Assembly (NCBI RefSeq): GCF_024171405.1
Contig: NZ_JALJZT010000002.1
Span: forward strand, 1,860,001-1,924,000
Length of the DNA: 64,000 bases
Direction of reading: 5' to 3'
DNA from: Qipengyuania citrea
GTDB taxonomy: Bacteria > Pseudomonadota > Alphaproteobacteria > Sphingomonadales > Sphingomonadaceae
The notes beneath the pieces are model-generated. The model worked only from the letters and a program-made list of their open reading frames with translations, was not told where the DNA came from and ran no database searches. Below are positions 8,598 through 17,502 of the stretch, piece by piece. How positions within the stretch are numbered: position 1 is the first letter of the stretch; each line of letters opens with the position of its first letter. The position numbers and the translations under genes were made by a program.

Positions 8598-9403
8598 TGG
8601 ACCGCCTCCGCGAGAGTTTCCGTGTCGTTCGCGGGAAGACGCAGATTGGCGACGAGGCCGCGCAATTCCTGCCGGGCGACAAGATGGCTGGTGCCGAGAT
8701 CGCCCAACTGCCCCTTGTCGAGCAGCGTCAGGCCCGAGGGGAAGAGTTCGCGATAGACCACGCGTTCGGACAGGCCCTTGGCAACGCGGAAGCCGACGCG
8801 CTTCGACATTTCGGTCAGCGCCTGTTCGATACGCGCCATATTGCGTGCTTCGGTATAGCCGGTGCGGTTGCGCACCACGACCCAGTCCATCTGCCCGCGG
8901 TTCTGCTCGATCTGCGTCCGGCTGCGCTTGATCCGCGCTTCCCAGATCAGCTCGGCATAGAAGGACAGCTTGCGGACCTTGAAGCTCTCGCCCTCGACCT
9001 GGCCGATGAGGTCGAAGTCGACAAAGCTGTCGTTCATCGGCGTGACCAGCGTATCGGCGGTGGTGGCGGCGTGGCGCGCAAGCGGGTCGTCACGGCCGGG
9101 CGTATCGATGACCACGAAGTCCGCGCCTGCGGACCGGGTTTCGATAAATTCCTCCATCGCCGCCTCATCCATGCCCTCGACGACATGGCAGATGGCGGTG
9201 GGCAAATCGACGCCGCGCCGCTGGCTGGTCTCGGCACGGTTCTCGAAATAGCGGCACATCGTACGCTGGCGATGGTCGAGATCGAAGGCGACAACCCGCG
9301 CGCCGCGAAACGCGAGCGCGACCGCAATGTGCACGGCGGTGGTCGATTTGCCGGTGCCGCCCTTCTCATTGGCGAAGACGATGCGGTGGGGATGCGACGT
9401 CAT
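8594..9403 (-). CDS. mipZ: Division-plane positioning ATPase MipZ
   Basis: MipZ is a ParA/MinD-family ATPase. In alphaproteobacteria it forms gradients from the ParB-bound poles and inhibits FtsZ, so that division occurs at midcell. The 269-residue protein has the deviant Walker A motif EKGGTGKST at 13-21, switch I (FDLDHRQRTMCRYFENR) and Walker B/switch II (FVVIDTPGRDDPLA). The MipZ-type C-terminal half follows (DWVVVRNRTGYTEARN and KGLSERVVYRELFPSGLTLL). This pattern separates it from ParA and MinD. It heads an operon with a J-domain protein and a phosphomutase and is divergent from panC. Confidence 0.93.
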   Translation of the reverse strand: MTSHPHRIVFANEKGGTGKSTTAVHIAVALAFRGARVVAFDLDHRQRTMCRYFENRAETSQRRGVDLPTAICHVVEGMDEAAMEEFIETRSAGADFVVIDTPGRDDPLARHAATTADTLVTPMNDSFVDFDLIGQVEGESFKVRKLSFYAELIWEARIKRSRTQIEQNRGQMDWVVVRNRTGYTEARNMARIEQALTEMSKRVGFRVAKGLSERVVYRELFPSGLTLLDKGQLGDLGTSHLVARQELRGLVANLRLPANDTETLAEAVQ

Positions 9404-9521
9404 CAGGGGTGGGCCGTAAAGTTCATGCTGGCGACGTCCCTATCCAACCCGCCGTCCGGCGGCAACGCACCGTGCTGATGGCGAGCATGGTTTTTCCCAC
9501 AATGGGAACCGGGTTTGTCCG

Positions 9522-10466
9522 GTGGGGCGCGCGCGAAAAGGTCCCGGCGCGCGCGATCTTGCCACATGCCGCGCGGGGCGGCACAGGTGCCCCCTTCAGT
9601 TTACGGGAGTTGGACCGCTGCAAACCGCCACCACCCTCGCCGCGCTTCGCACGGCCAGTTCGGCCCTGCGATCGAGCGGGAGCCTGGCGCTGGTGCCGAC
9701 CATGGGCGCCTTGCACGAAGGCCATCTGACGCTGGTGCGCGAGGCGCGGGCGGCGGCCGAGCATGTCGCCGTGTCGATATTCGTCAACCCGCGCCAGTTC
9801 GGGGAGAATGAGGATCTCGATGCCTATCCGCGGCAGATGGAGCGCGATTCGGCACTGCTCGAAGCCGAGGGAGTCGCGCTGCTCTGGGCTCCGGCGCCGG
9901 AGGAGGTCTACCCCCCGGGCTATGCGACGAACATCTCGGTTTCGGGGATCAGCGATGGCCTGTGCGGTGCCGACCGACCGGGCCATTTCGATGGCGTCGC
10001 AACGGTCGTGTGCAAGCTGTTCAACCAGGTGCAGCCCGACCTGGCCTTCTTCGGCGAGAAGGACTGGCAGCAGCTGGCGGTCATCCGCCGCATGGCACGC
10101 GATCTCGACCTCACGCTGCCGCATGTCGATGCAATCCGCGGCGTGCCGATCGTGCGTGAAGCTGATGGCCTCGCGCGGTCGAGCCGCAATGCCTATTTGA
10201 CGTCAAGTCAGCGCGCCGCCGCAGCGGCACTGCCCCGGCAGATGGAAACCGCAATCGCGCGCCTGGTCGCAGGCGAACACGCGGATGCCGTGCTGTCGGA
10301 CCTCGCGGGTGGGTTGCTCGAGGCCGGGTTCGATTCGGTCGACTATGCCGATCTGCGCCGCGGCAGCGATCTGGTACCCGCCAGCGACGCGGCACCGGGC
10401 AACCGGCTGTTCGTGGCGGCGCGGATCGGGGGCACCCGCCTGATCGACAATATGCCGGTCGGCTAA
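9522..10466 (+). CDS. panC: Pantothenate synthetase (pantoate-beta-alanine ligase)
   Basis: PanC joins pantoate and beta-alanine with ATP, the last step of pantothenate synthesis. The family motifs are all present: VPTMGALHEGHLTLV (ATP-binding HxGH), FVNPRQFGENEDLDAYPR, FGEKDWQQ, and the adenylate loop READGLARSSRNAYL. The start is uncertain. The ATG at 9522 gives 314 residues, but its first 32 are atypical for the family. The usual N-terminus (LQTATTLAALR) would begin at a CTG at 9618, which has a GGGAG ribosome site 8 bases upstream. No ATG, GTG or TTG lies in frame between the two. I list the longest frame but think the true start is more likely 9618. Confidence 0.9.
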   Translation: MGRARKGPGARDLATCRAGRHRCPLQFTGVGPLQTATTLAALRTASSALRSSGSLALVPTMGALHEGHLTLVREARAAAEHVAVSIFVNPRQFGENEDLDAYPRQMERDSALLEAEGVALLWAPAPEEVYPPGYATNISVSGISDGLCGADRPGHFDGVATVVCKLFNQVQPDLAFFGEKDWQQLAVIRRMARDLDLTLPHVDAIRGVPIVREADGLARSSRNAYLTSSQRAAAAALPRQMETAIARLVAGEHADAVLSDLAGGLLEAGFDSVDYADLRRGSDLVPASDAAPGNRLFVAARIGGTRLIDNMPVG

Positions 10467-10498
10467 AGGCGTATCCGTTCGAAGGATGGCGGGAAGTC

Positions 10499-10572
10499 TG
10501 GAGCGGGTAAGGGGAATCGAACCCCTCTAGCCAGCTTGGAAGGCTGGAGCATTACCACTATGCTATACCCGC
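10499..10572 (-). tRNA. tRNA-Gly (anticodon TCC)
   Basis: Read on the minus strand, this folds into a standard cloverleaf. The 7-base acceptor stem (GCGGGTA with TACCCGC), the D arm GCAT-AGTGGTA-ATGC, the anticodon arm CCAGC-CTTCCAA-GCTGG with anticodon TCC, and the T arm with TTCGATT are all intact. The discriminator base is U and CCA is encoded (10499-10501). It lies between the convergent end of panC and the OmpA-type lipoprotein gene, with no integrase nearby. Confidence 0.96.
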
Positions 10573-10618
10573 TCAGGTGACGCGCCAATGCCACCGAAGC
10601 CGCGCTGGCGTCAACACG

Positions 10619-11236
10619 CTATTGCGCGCGGTCGCTGCTTTCGGTCCGGGCTTCCTCGGCTGACGAAGCGAGGCTTTCGGCGAGGGTCGGTTCCTTTGTC
10701 GCAGTCGGCTGCGCCGTGACGCTGACTTCGATTTCGACGCGGCGATTGGTGGCCCGTCCCGCCTCGTTCGGCGTCCCGTCGGGCAGCGCATTGGGCGCAA
10801 CCGGGTTCTGCTCGCCGAACGCGATGATGACGATCCGTTCCTGTGCGACACCGTTTTCGATCAACCATTCGGCCACCGCATCTGCGCGCGCCTGCGACGC
10901 GCGCAGATTGGCTTCGTCGTCGCCGCCGCTGTCGCTGTGACCGCGCAGGGTCACCGTCCCTCCCTCGCCCATCTGCGGCGAGGCGAGGACGGTGGCAAGG
11001 TCGGCGCGCGCCTCTTCGGTCAATTCCGCGCCTTCGGGGAAAGCGATCCGCGTTTCCAGCGCACCGCGCGGTTCGAGCGCCTCGATCGGCTCGACCTGGA
11101 ATTCGGGCCGGAAGATCGAGCGCTTGTCGCCGCCCTCCTCTTCCTCGGGCGGCGGCGCGCCGCGCTGGTCGCCGCATGCGGCCAGCATGAGCGTGGCCGC
11201 AGCGGCAATGAGGGAAAATTGGCGCGTGTGCTTCAT
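10619..11236 (-). CDS. OmpA-family peptidoglycan-associated lipoprotein
   Basis: This is a 205-residue lipoprotein. The signal peptide ends in the lipobox LAAC with Cys at about 22, followed by an acidic linker (PPPEEEEGGDKRS). Residues about 55-165 form an OmpA/MotB-type peptidoglycan-binding domain, including the LRGHSDSGGDDEANLRASQ core, the RADAVAEWL helix and the closing NRRVEIEVSV. It probably tethers the outer membrane to the wall. The tail (AESLASSAEEARTESSDRAQ) is low in complexity. The ATG at 11236 lies one base after the antiporter stop codon, so the two genes are probably one operon. A longer upstream frame exists but would only read through the antiporter gene. Confidence 0.88.
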   Translation of the reverse strand: MKHTRQFSLIAAAATLMLAACGDQRGAPPPEEEEGGDKRSIFRPEFQVEPIEALEPRGALETRIAFPEGAELTEEARADLATVLASPQMGEGGTVTLRGHSDSGGDDEANLRASQARADAVAEWLIENGVAQERIVIIAFGEQNPVAPNALPDGTPNEAGRATNRRVEIEVSVTAQPTATKEPTLAESLASSAEEARTESSDRAQ

Positions 11237-11237
11237 G

Positions 11238-13091
11238 TCATGCCCCCTGTTCGGTGGTCTTGTTGCGCTTGCGGTCGCGCTTGGCTGCGGCGTCCTGCGC
11301 GGTGCGTTCCTGCGGCGGCGCGAAGCTGACGATGACGTCACCGGCGCGCGGTTCGGGCCGCGCCGCATGGGTGAAGAAGCGGAGCGTTCCGCTGTCGCGC
11401 ACGAGCAGCAGCATCGAGGCCGCATCGGGCAGCCGCTGCTGCGCCGCCTCGAAGTCGAATTCTTCCGACAGCTTGGTCTTGCGGAACACCCAGCCCCGCG
11501 CGAGCCGTTCGTTGACGTCCTCGACGCCAAAGCCGGTTTCGAACAATGCGCGTCCGCGGATGCCGCTGGGCAGCGCGTGGCGATCGTCGTCGTCGACGGC
11601 ATCGCCCAGCTGGAAGACCGTGTCGCGCCCGATTTCATAGGCGAATTCATTGCAGACGAGCGCGTTATAGGCCTCGTTCTCGGTCGCCGCGACCAGCACC
11701 GCATAGGGAGCGAGGTCGAGATTGTGCTCGGTCGCCTCGTTGAGGATTTCGCCGTGGTAGAAGGGCAGCCCCTTTTGGCGCGCCAGCGCGAGGCGCTGCC
11801 AGCTGGAATCGACCACCATCACCGGCGATTTGAGCTCCTGCATCATCAGCGCGAGGGAAATGGTCCATGGCGTGCTGCCGACGATCAGGATTCCCGGCCG
11901 GTTGCTGCCTTTGAGATTGAGCAGCCGCGCAACGAGATCGATGGTGAAGCCATGTGCGATGATCGTCACCACGACCACCGCGAAGCTCAGCCCGATCAGC
12001 GCGGTGCCATCATAGCCGATATCCTCGAGCCGCAGCGCGAACAGGCCGGAAATGGCCACCAGCACGATCCCGCGCGGAGCGATCCAGGCGAGGAACAGCC
12101 GCTCGTCCCACGGCACCGAGCTGCCCAGCAGGCTGAGCAGGATTGTGGCCGGTCGGACGAGGAACAGCAGTGCCAGCAGGAACAGCCCGAAATTCCAGTT
12201 GAGATAGGCCAACTCTTCGAACTCGAGACTGGCGGAGAGCAGGATGAAGATGCCCGCGATGAGAATGACCGCGACGTTCTGTTTGAAGGGATGGATGCTC
12301 CTCAGCGAGGAAACGTTCATATTGGCCAGCGCGATACCCATCACCGTCACGGCAACCAGACCCGCCTCGTGCTCGATCTGGTTCGAGAGCACGAAGACCA
12401 CGATCACCGAGGTGAGCAGGACCGGCACCTTGAGGAATTCGGGCACCGCGCCGCGCGGGAACGCCCAGGCGATCGCGGCCGCCGCCACATAGCCGATCAG
12501 GCCGGCGATGATCGCGGCGATAACCAGCGGCGGGACAACTTCGATCAGCCCCGAACCCGGCGATTCGGCCACCTTGCGGAAATATTCATAGGCAACGACC
12601 GCACACAATGCGCCGATCGGATCGTTGACGATCGCTTCCCATTTGAGGATCGCCGCGGGTCTGGGCTTGACCGAAGATTGGCGTAGCAGCGGCATGACCA
12701 CCGTTGGTCCGGTGACCACGAGGATACCCGCGAACAGGATCGCGACGGGCCATTCCAGGCCGCCGATCGAATGGGCCGAGACCGCGCCCAGCACCCAGGC
12801 GATGGGCACGCCGAAGATCACCAGGCGCCAGACCCCGTCGCCGGCATGGCGCAATTCGCGGAAGTCGAGGCTCAGCCCGCCTTCGAACAGGATCAGCGCG
12901 ACGCCGATGGCGATCATCGGGTCGAGCAAGTCGCCAAAGGCGTGTTCGGGGTCGAACAGGCCGAGGATCGGGCCCGCAAGGAAACCTGCAGCCAGCATCA
13001 GCACGATGGCCGGCCAACCCGTGCGCCAGGCCAGCCACTGGGCACCGATGCCCAGCATACCAACCATCGCGATGACTAAAGACTGTTCCAT
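11238..13091 (-). CDS. CPA1-type cation:proton antiporter with TrkA-N domain
   Basis: This 617-residue protein exchanges Na+ or K+ for protons across the inner membrane, judged from its family. Residues 1 to about 390 contain 11-13 hydrophobic helices of the NhaP type, with the motifs GVALILFEGGLSLDF and GPTVVMPLLRQ and the ion-site signature EAIVNDPIGA. The part from about 400 is a nucleotide-binding TrkA-N-like domain (GILIVGSTPWTISLALM) with the strand VMVVDSS and the sensor-like VLVAATENEAYN. A TrkA-C-like segment follows near 540-590. The soluble domain suggests gating by NAD(H) or another nucleotide. It is followed by a peptidoglycan-binding lipoprotein gene. The ion cannot be read from sequence. 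Confidence 0.9.
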   Translation of the reverse strand: MEQSLVIAMVGMLGIGAQWLAWRTGWPAIVLMLAAGFLAGPILGLFDPEHAFGDLLDPMIAIGVALILFEGGLSLDFRELRHAGDGVWRLVIFGVPIAWVLGAVSAHSIGGLEWPVAILFAGILVVTGPTVVMPLLRQSSVKPRPAAILKWEAIVNDPIGALCAVVAYEYFRKVAESPGSGLIEVVPPLVIAAIIAGLIGYVAAAAIAWAFPRGAVPEFLKVPVLLTSVIVVFVLSNQIEHEAGLVAVTVMGIALANMNVSSLRSIHPFKQNVAVILIAGIFILLSASLEFEELAYLNWNFGLFLLALLFLVRPATILLSLLGSSVPWDERLFLAWIAPRGIVLVAISGLFALRLEDIGYDGTALIGLSFAVVVVTIIAHGFTIDLVARLLNLKGSNRPGILIVGSTPWTISLALMMQELKSPVMVVDSSWQRLALARQKGLPFYHGEILNEATEHNLDLAPYAVLVAATENEAYNALVCNEFAYEIGRDTVFQLGDAVDDDDRHALPSGIRGRALFETGFGVEDVNERLARGWVFRKTKLSEEFDFEAAQQRLPDAASMLLLVRDSGTLRFFTHAARPEPRAGDVIVSFAPPQERTAQDAAAKRDRKRNKTTEQGA

Positions 13092-13191
13092 GCCCCTCCC
13101 TGACTACGCGAGAATTCGCGAGCAGCGCGCCAGCACGGCGCGAGTCTTATGAATGTCCGAAGCGGCGAATATATCCTGCATCGCCGCGCGC

Positions 13192-13725
13192 TCAATCGCC
13201 CTCGAAGCCCATCAGCGTCCGCACGTCCACTGCCTGGCTAGCAAGTTTGGCGCTGCCGCCCAAATCAGGCAGGTCGATGACAAAGGCCGCACGGCGCACT
13301 TCGGCCCCCGCCAGCCGCAGCAGTTCGGTCGCCGCCAGCGCGGTCCCGCCGGTGGCGAGCAGATCGTCGACGATCGCCACCTGCTGCCCGGGCGCCACCG
13401 CGCTGGGATCCATTTCGAGCCGGTCGAGCCCATATTCGAGCTCGTAATCCACCCCGATCACGGCGCACGGCAGCTTGCCCGCCTTGCGGATCGGCAGGAA
13501 CGGACGGCGCAGCCGCGCCGCGACCGCGGCCCCGAAGATGAACCCGCGCGCTTCCATTCCGGCAATCGCCTCGGCGCCTTCGACCGCCTCCGCCAGCCAT
13601 TCGACCGAGGCGGCGAAGCCCGGCCCATGACCGAGCAGCGTGGTGATGTCGCGAAACTGGATCCCCGTCTTGGGAAAGTCCGGGATCGTACGGACCAGGG
13701 CCTTGAGTTCATCGGGCGTCATCAT
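13192..13725 (-). CDS. apt: Adenine phosphoribosyltransferase
   Basis: Apt salvages adenine by joining it to PRPP to make AMP. The 177-residue product has the expected N-terminus (MMTPDELKALVRTIPDFPK), the GIQFRDITTLL loop, MEARGFIFG, and the PRPP-binding signature VAIVDDLLATGGTA. I start it at 13725; the second ATG at 13722 is equally possible. A longer in-frame start at 13770 would run into the terminator hairpin and has no family match. It lies 76 bases after petC on the same strand, beyond that terminator, so it may be read by partial read-through or from its own promoter. Confidence 0.92.
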   Translation of the reverse strand: MMTPDELKALVRTIPDFPKTGIQFRDITTLLGHGPGFAASVEWLAEAVEGAEAIAGMEARGFIFGAAVAARLRRPFLPIRKAGKLPCAVIGVDYELEYGLDRLEMDPSAVAPGQQVAIVDDLLATGGTALAATELLRLAGAEVRRAAFVIDLPDLGGSAKLASQAVDVRTLMGFEGD

Positions 13726-13740
13726 CTTTTCCCCGGAAAG

Positions 13741-13779
13741 CAAAACGCCCCTCGCATCGCGCGGATGCAAGGGGCGTCA
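13741..13779 (-). terminator. Intrinsic terminator after petABC
   Basis: Read on the minus strand, the stem GACGCCCCTTGCATC pairs with GATGCGAGGGGCGTT across a short CGCGC loop, with a single G-T type mismatch. It is followed by TTTTG. It lies 22 bases after the petC stop and just before the apt ribosome-binding site. Confidence 0.75.
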
Positions 13780-13801
13780 TACGTTGGTCTGGAAATGCCG
13801 A

Positions 13802-14653
13802 TCAGTCGGCTTTGCGCTTTGCCGCAGCCCAGATCTGGTTCTTCGACAGAAAGGCAAGGATCGTCGCGAAGAGCAGGAAGACCAGCACCGGCCAGCCCGT
13901 CTGCTTGCGCTCGACCAGCGTCGGTTCCGCGGTCCAGGTCAGGAAGGCGGCAACGTCTTCCGACATCTGCTGCACCGTCGCCTCGGTCCCGTCGTCATAG
14001 GTCACCTGACCGGTCGTGGTCAGCGGCGGCGCCATGGCGAGGTTGAGGTTCGGGAAATAGGGGTTGTGATACAGGCCCGGTCCGGGTGCCGCTTCGGGAT
14101 GATGCTCGAGCAGCTCTTCGGTCGGTTCGGCATAGCCCGCGAGCAGCGAAGCGACATAATTCGTGCCGTCACCGCGTGCCTTGGTCATCAGCGACAAATC
14201 GGGCGGAATGGCGTTGTTGTTCGCTGCCGCCGCGGCAACATTGTTCGGATAGGGCGACGGGAAATAGTCGGTCGGCAGGCCCGGACGCGAGGTCGCTTCG
14301 CCGGTGTTCGGATCGATGCCCGGCACCTGCTTGGAGGCGGCGAACGCCTTCACCTGGCCTTCGTCATAGCCCAGCTGTTCGAGATCGCGGAAAGCGACGA
14401 ACTTGAGGCTGTGGCAGGCCGAGCAGACTTCGTCATAGACCTTGAAGCCGCGCTGCAGCTGCTGGATATCCCATTTGCCGAAAGCGCCGTCGAAGGAATA
14501 GGCGATATCGCGCGGTTCCTCGTAGGGAAGATGCCCGGCGGGCTCTTCGGTCATCCAGGCATAGGCACCGATGACGAAGGAATAGAGCGCGATAAGCGCG
14601 AAGCCGAGGCCGACGAGAATGGCGACGAGGCGGATGCTGAGAAGCTTGGTCAT
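13802..14653 (-). CDS. petC: Cytochrome c1 subunit of the bc1 complex
   Basis: Cytochrome c1 takes electrons from the Rieske protein and passes them to a soluble or membrane cytochrome c. The 283-residue protein has an N-terminal membrane segment (about 8-32), the heme site CSACH at 77-81, and the axial-ligand region NLAMAPPL near 223. A C-terminal anchor lies near 253-270 (WPVLVFLLFATILAFLS), followed by a basic end (AAAKRKAD). The insert GDGTNYVASLLAGYAEP is typical of bacterial c1. The N-terminal helix appears to act as signal or anchor. It is the last of the three pet genes, 19 bases after petB. Confidence 0.96.
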   Translation of the reverse strand: MTKLLSIRLVAILVGLGFALIALYSFVIGAYAWMTEEPAGHLPYEEPRDIAYSFDGAFGKWDIQQLQRGFKVYDEVCSACHSLKFVAFRDLEQLGYDEGQVKAFAASKQVPGIDPNTGEATSRPGLPTDYFPSPYPNNVAAAAANNNAIPPDLSLMTKARGDGTNYVASLLAGYAEPTEELLEHHPEAAPGPGLYHNPYFPNLNLAMAPPLTTTGQVTYDDGTEATVQQMSEDVAAFLTWTAEPTLVERKQTGWPVLVFLLFATILAFLSKNQIWAAAKRKAD

Positions 14654-14672
14654 GTCTTTTCTCGTAACTCGC

Positions 14673-15965
14673 TTAGACGCCCGGCGTCGTGTTTTCGCCC
14701 AGCACTGCCTTCTTGTCCGAGCCGAGAACGGCTTCGGTGATCGAATAGGGCAGCGGGGCGGGCTTCTCGATCTGGCTGACGATCGGCAGGATCACCAGGA
14801 AGTGCAGGAAGTAGTAAGCCGTCGCCACCTGGCTGAGCATCACATAGGGCTCTTCCGCCGGGGCGCCGCCACAGACGAACAGCACGCCCATCGTGGGGAT
14901 CAGACCGAACCAGAAGAACTTGCGGAACAGCGGACGGTAATGGCCGCTGCGCACCGGCGACTTGTCGAGCCAGGGCAGGAAGAACCAGATCAGGATCGAC
15001 CCGAACATCGCGATCACACCCAGCAGCTTGGCCGGCAGGATGAAGTCGACGGTGAAGGCACGCAGGATCGCGTAGAACGGCCAGAAATACCATTCGGGCA
15101 CGATATGCGCCGGCGTCGAAAGCGGGTTGGCTTCGATATAGTTGTCGGGGTGTCCCAGCGCGTTGGGCAGGAAGAACACCATCGTGAAGAACAGCAGCAG
15201 CGCGACGCCCAGGCCGAACCCGTCCTTGGCCGTGTAATACGGGTGGAACGGCAGCGTATCGCTTTCGCTTTTCACTTCGACCCCGGTCGGGTTGGACGAA
15301 CCCGGGATATGCAGCGCCCAGATGTGCAGGATGACGACACCCGCAATCACGAAGGGCAGCAGGAAGTGCAGCGAGAAGAAGCGGTTGAGCGCGGCATTGT
15401 CGGGCGCGAAACCGCCAAGCAGCCAGATCTGGATCGGCTCGCCGACCAGCGGGATGGCGCCGAACAGGCCGGTAATGACCTTGGCACCCCAGAAGCTCAT
15501 CTGGCCCCAGGGCAGGACGTAACCCATGAACGCGGTCGCCATCATGAGCAGGAAGATCACCACGCCGAGCAGCCAGATCATCTCGCGCGGGGCCTTGTAG
15601 GACGAATAGAACAGGCCGCGAAAGATGTGCAGGTAGACGACGATGAAGAAGAAGCTGGCGCCGTTGGCGTGCGCATAGCGCATCAGCCAGCCCCAGTTGA
15701 CGTCGCGCATGATGTGTTCGGTGGTCGCGAAGGCGACCTGCGCATTCGCCGCATAATGCATTGCCAGCACCACGCCGGTAACGATCTGCACGACGAGGAA
15801 GAAGCCCGCGAGGACACCGAAGTTCCAGAAATACGACAGGTTGCGCGGCACCGGATAGCCCGCGCCCACAGCATTATAGACGAGGCGCGGCAGCGGCAGT
15901 TTCTCGTCGAGGAACTTGGTGACCCCATTGGTCGGGGTATATTCCTTGGCCCAGGGAAAGCTCAT
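14673..15965 (-). CDS. petB: Cytochrome b subunit of the bc1 complex
   Basis: Cytochrome b is the membrane core of ubiquinol:cytochrome c reductase and carries both b hemes and the Qo and Qi sites. The 430-residue protein has eight hydrophobic helices. The heme-ligand histidines are visible in [18 protein letters not shown] and [17 protein letters not shown]. The Qo motif PEWY is in [19 protein letters not shown] start it at the ATG at 15965 ([14 protein letters not shown]). A longer in-frame opening to 16103 reads through the Rieske gene and is not part of the protein. It lies between petA and petC, with 23- and 19-base gaps. Confidence 0.97.
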   Translation of the reverse strand: MSFPWAKEYTPTNGVTKFLDEKLPLPRLVYNAVGAGYPVPRNLSYFWNFGVLAGFFLVVQIVTGVVLAMHYAANAQVAFATTEHIMRDVNWGWLMRYAHANGASFFFIVVYLHIFRGLFYSSYKAPREMIWLLGVVIFLLMMATAFMGYVLPWGQMSFWGAKVITGLFGAIPLVGEPIQIWLLGGFAPDNAALNRFFSLHFLLPFVIAGVVILHIWALHIPGSSNPTGVEVKSESDTLPFHPYYTAKDGFGLGVALLLFFTMVFFLPNALGHPDNYIEANPLSTPAHIVPEWYFWPFYAILRAFTVDFILPAKLLGVIAMFGSILIWFFLPWLDKSPVRSGHYRPLFRKFFWFGLIPTMGVLFVCGGAPAEEPYVMLSQVATAYYFLHFLVILPIVSQIEKPAPLPYSITEAVLGSDKKAVLGENTTPGV

Positions 15966-15988
15966 GGTTTCGTCTCTTCTCTCTAAGC

Positions 15989-16561
15989 TCAGCCGACCTG
16001 GATGACGGTGTCCGAGGTGAACTCGTATTCCGGCACTTCGAGATTGGTCGGCGCCGGGCCTTTGCGGATACGGCCGGCGGTGTCGTAGTGCGAACCGTGG
16101 CAAGGGCAGAAATAGCCGCCGAACTCACCCTTCACTTCGCCTTCGGCAGCGCCCAGCGGGACGCAGCCGAGGTGGGTGCAAACGCCCATGGTGACGAGCA
16201 TGTCGCCGTGCCCTTCCTTGGTCCGTTCGGCCAGCGACTGCGGGTCGCGCAGCGAATCCGTGGGCGTGGCATTGGCAGCCGCGACCTCGTCGGGCGTCAG
16301 CCGGCGGATAAACAGCGGCTGCTTGCGGAACACCGCCTTGATCGCCTGGCCCGGTTCGATCGCCGAGACATCGACTTCGGTCGAGCTCGCGGCGAGCACG
16401 TCCTTCGACGGGGCCATCTGGCTCACCAGCGGATAGACCACCGCGAGGCCACCGATACCGGCGGCGCTGACGGCCGCGATGTCGAGGAAATCGCGGCGCC
16501 GAATACCGTCGCCGGTTTCGCCTGCCGTTGCGGGAGTTGCGGTTGCAGCGGTCTCTGCCAT
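15989..16561 (-). CDS. petA: Rieske iron-sulfur subunit of the bc1 complex
   Basis: The Rieske protein carries electrons from ubiquinol to cytochrome c1. The 190-residue product begins with a twin-arginine type signal-anchor ([18 protein letters not shown] at 21-38), which fits export of the folded 2Fe-2S protein by Tat. The cluster ligands are in CTHLGC (Cys128, His130) and CPCHGS (Cys152, His155), with Cys133 and Cys154 forming the usual disulfide. It is the first gene of the petABC operon, so the promoter should lie in the 271 bases upstream, before pgeF. Confidence 0.97.
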   Translation of the reverse strand: MAETAATATPATAGETGDGIRRRDFLDIAAVSAAGIGGLAVVYPLVSQMAPSKDVLAASSTEVDVSAIEPGQAIKAVFRKQPLFIRRLTPDEVAAANATPTDSLRDPQSLAERTKEGHGDMLVTMGVCTHLGCVPLGAAEGEVKGEFGGYFCPCHGSHYDTAGRIRKGPAPTNLEVPEYEFTSDTVIQVG

Positions 16562-16733
16562 CAGCGCTTGCCTTGCCTGCCTTGTACCTGCGCCTGGCCC
16601 GGGGGCATTGCGGCGCGATGTGCGAATCCAATGACCGGACGTTCAGGAAAGCCGGTGCGCCCGATCGACGATGCGTGCGCGAAAGCCCCCGGTATGCCCG
16701 GTTTGGTCGCGCCTCTAGCCGCTATGCGACAGG

Positions 16734-16755
16734 TTGCCAACCGCCATTTTGGCAA
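16734..16755. promoter_or_regulatory. Inverted repeat upstream of petABC
   Basis: TTGCCAA at 16734-16740 and TTGGCAA at 16749-16755 form perfect 7-base arms separated by 8 bases, about 175 bases ahead of the petA start. A second, looser pair (TTTGTG at 16758-16763 and CACAAA at 16782-16787) follows at once. The spacing fits a dimeric regulator site. The regulator is not known. The rest of the pgeF-petA gap (16562-16832) shows no coding frame that I trust. Confidence 0.4.
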
Positions 16756-16832
16756 GCTTTGTGCACTCCCGCGCAATGGCACACAAAGGTGCGCGCAATC
16801 GTATGCGATTGGATTCCGTTAGGTCGCGCGGT

Positions 16833-17495
16833 TCAGGCAGGCAGCCCGATAATGCTGATCTGGCGTCCGTTTGTCGGCTGCGAACGGTGGGTCGCGCGGC
16901 GATAGGAGAAGAAGCCACCTGGCTGCGCGTAGGTGTCTTCGCCCAGATCCTCGACCAGCCCCACACCTGCGGCTTGCAAGCGGTGTGCGACATAGGCTGG
17001 GAGATCGAACTGGCAGTGCCCGGGGCGGCCGGACACAAAGAACCGCGCATCTTCCTCTTCGAAGGCATTTCGGAATCCTTCGTCGACCTCGTAGCTTGCC
17101 TGCGCAATGGTCGGGCCGATCGCGGCAACGATATTCGCAGGCTCCGCGCCGAGCGATACCATCGCCGCGACAGTGTTCTCCAGCACCCCGCCCAGTGCTC
17201 CGCGCCACCCGGCATGCGCCGCGCCGATTACCCCCGCAGCCGGATCGGCAAGCAACACCGGGGCGCAATCGGCAGTGACGATGCCCAATGCCAGGGCGGG
17301 TCGGTCGGTCACCAATGCATCGCCCTCGGGCAAGGGCTTGTCCGCATGGGTTACCGCGAAGACTGCGCTCGAATGCACCTGCTTGAGACGAACCAGCGGC
17401 GCGCCAGGAAGGATCTCGACAACATCGAGCCCCGCCGAGGTCGAGAACCCGTGCGGGATGCTGCCCAGCGACGCCGCCTTGAGAGAGGTGCTCAC
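16833..17495 (-). CDS. pgeF: Peptidoglycan editing factor PgeF (YfiH/laccase-domain)
   Basis: This is a YfiH-type multicopper-like hydrolase. Family members were long called polyphenol oxidases; the E. coli protein removes mis-incorporated L-Ser from cell-wall precursors. The 220-residue protein keeps the family metal-site motifs: VRLKQVHSSAV, TADCAPVLLAD, AHAGWRGALGG, AAIGPTIAQASYEV and FFSYRRA. It has no signal peptide, so it acts in the cytosol. Its start lies 7 bases after the pepN stop, so the two are probably cotranscribed. It is not directly in the petABC operon, because 271 bases separate them. Confidence 0.9.
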   Translation of the reverse strand: MSTSLKAASLGSIPHGFSTSAGLDVVEILPGAPLVRLKQVHSSAVFAVTHADKPLPEGDALVTDRPALALGIVTADCAPVLLADPAAGVIGAAHAGWRGALGGVLENTVAAMVSLGAEPANIVAAIGPTIAQASYEVDEGFRNAFEEEDARFFVSGRPGHCQFDLPAYVAHRLQAAGVGLVEDLGEDTYAQPGGFFSYRRATHRSQPTNGRQISIIGLPA

Positions 17496-17502
17496 GAAGT
17501 GC

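Noticed and set aside
10499..10572. tRNA-Gly as a possible integration site
   Set aside because: No integrase, direct repeat of the tRNA 3' end or change in gene content is seen on either side.
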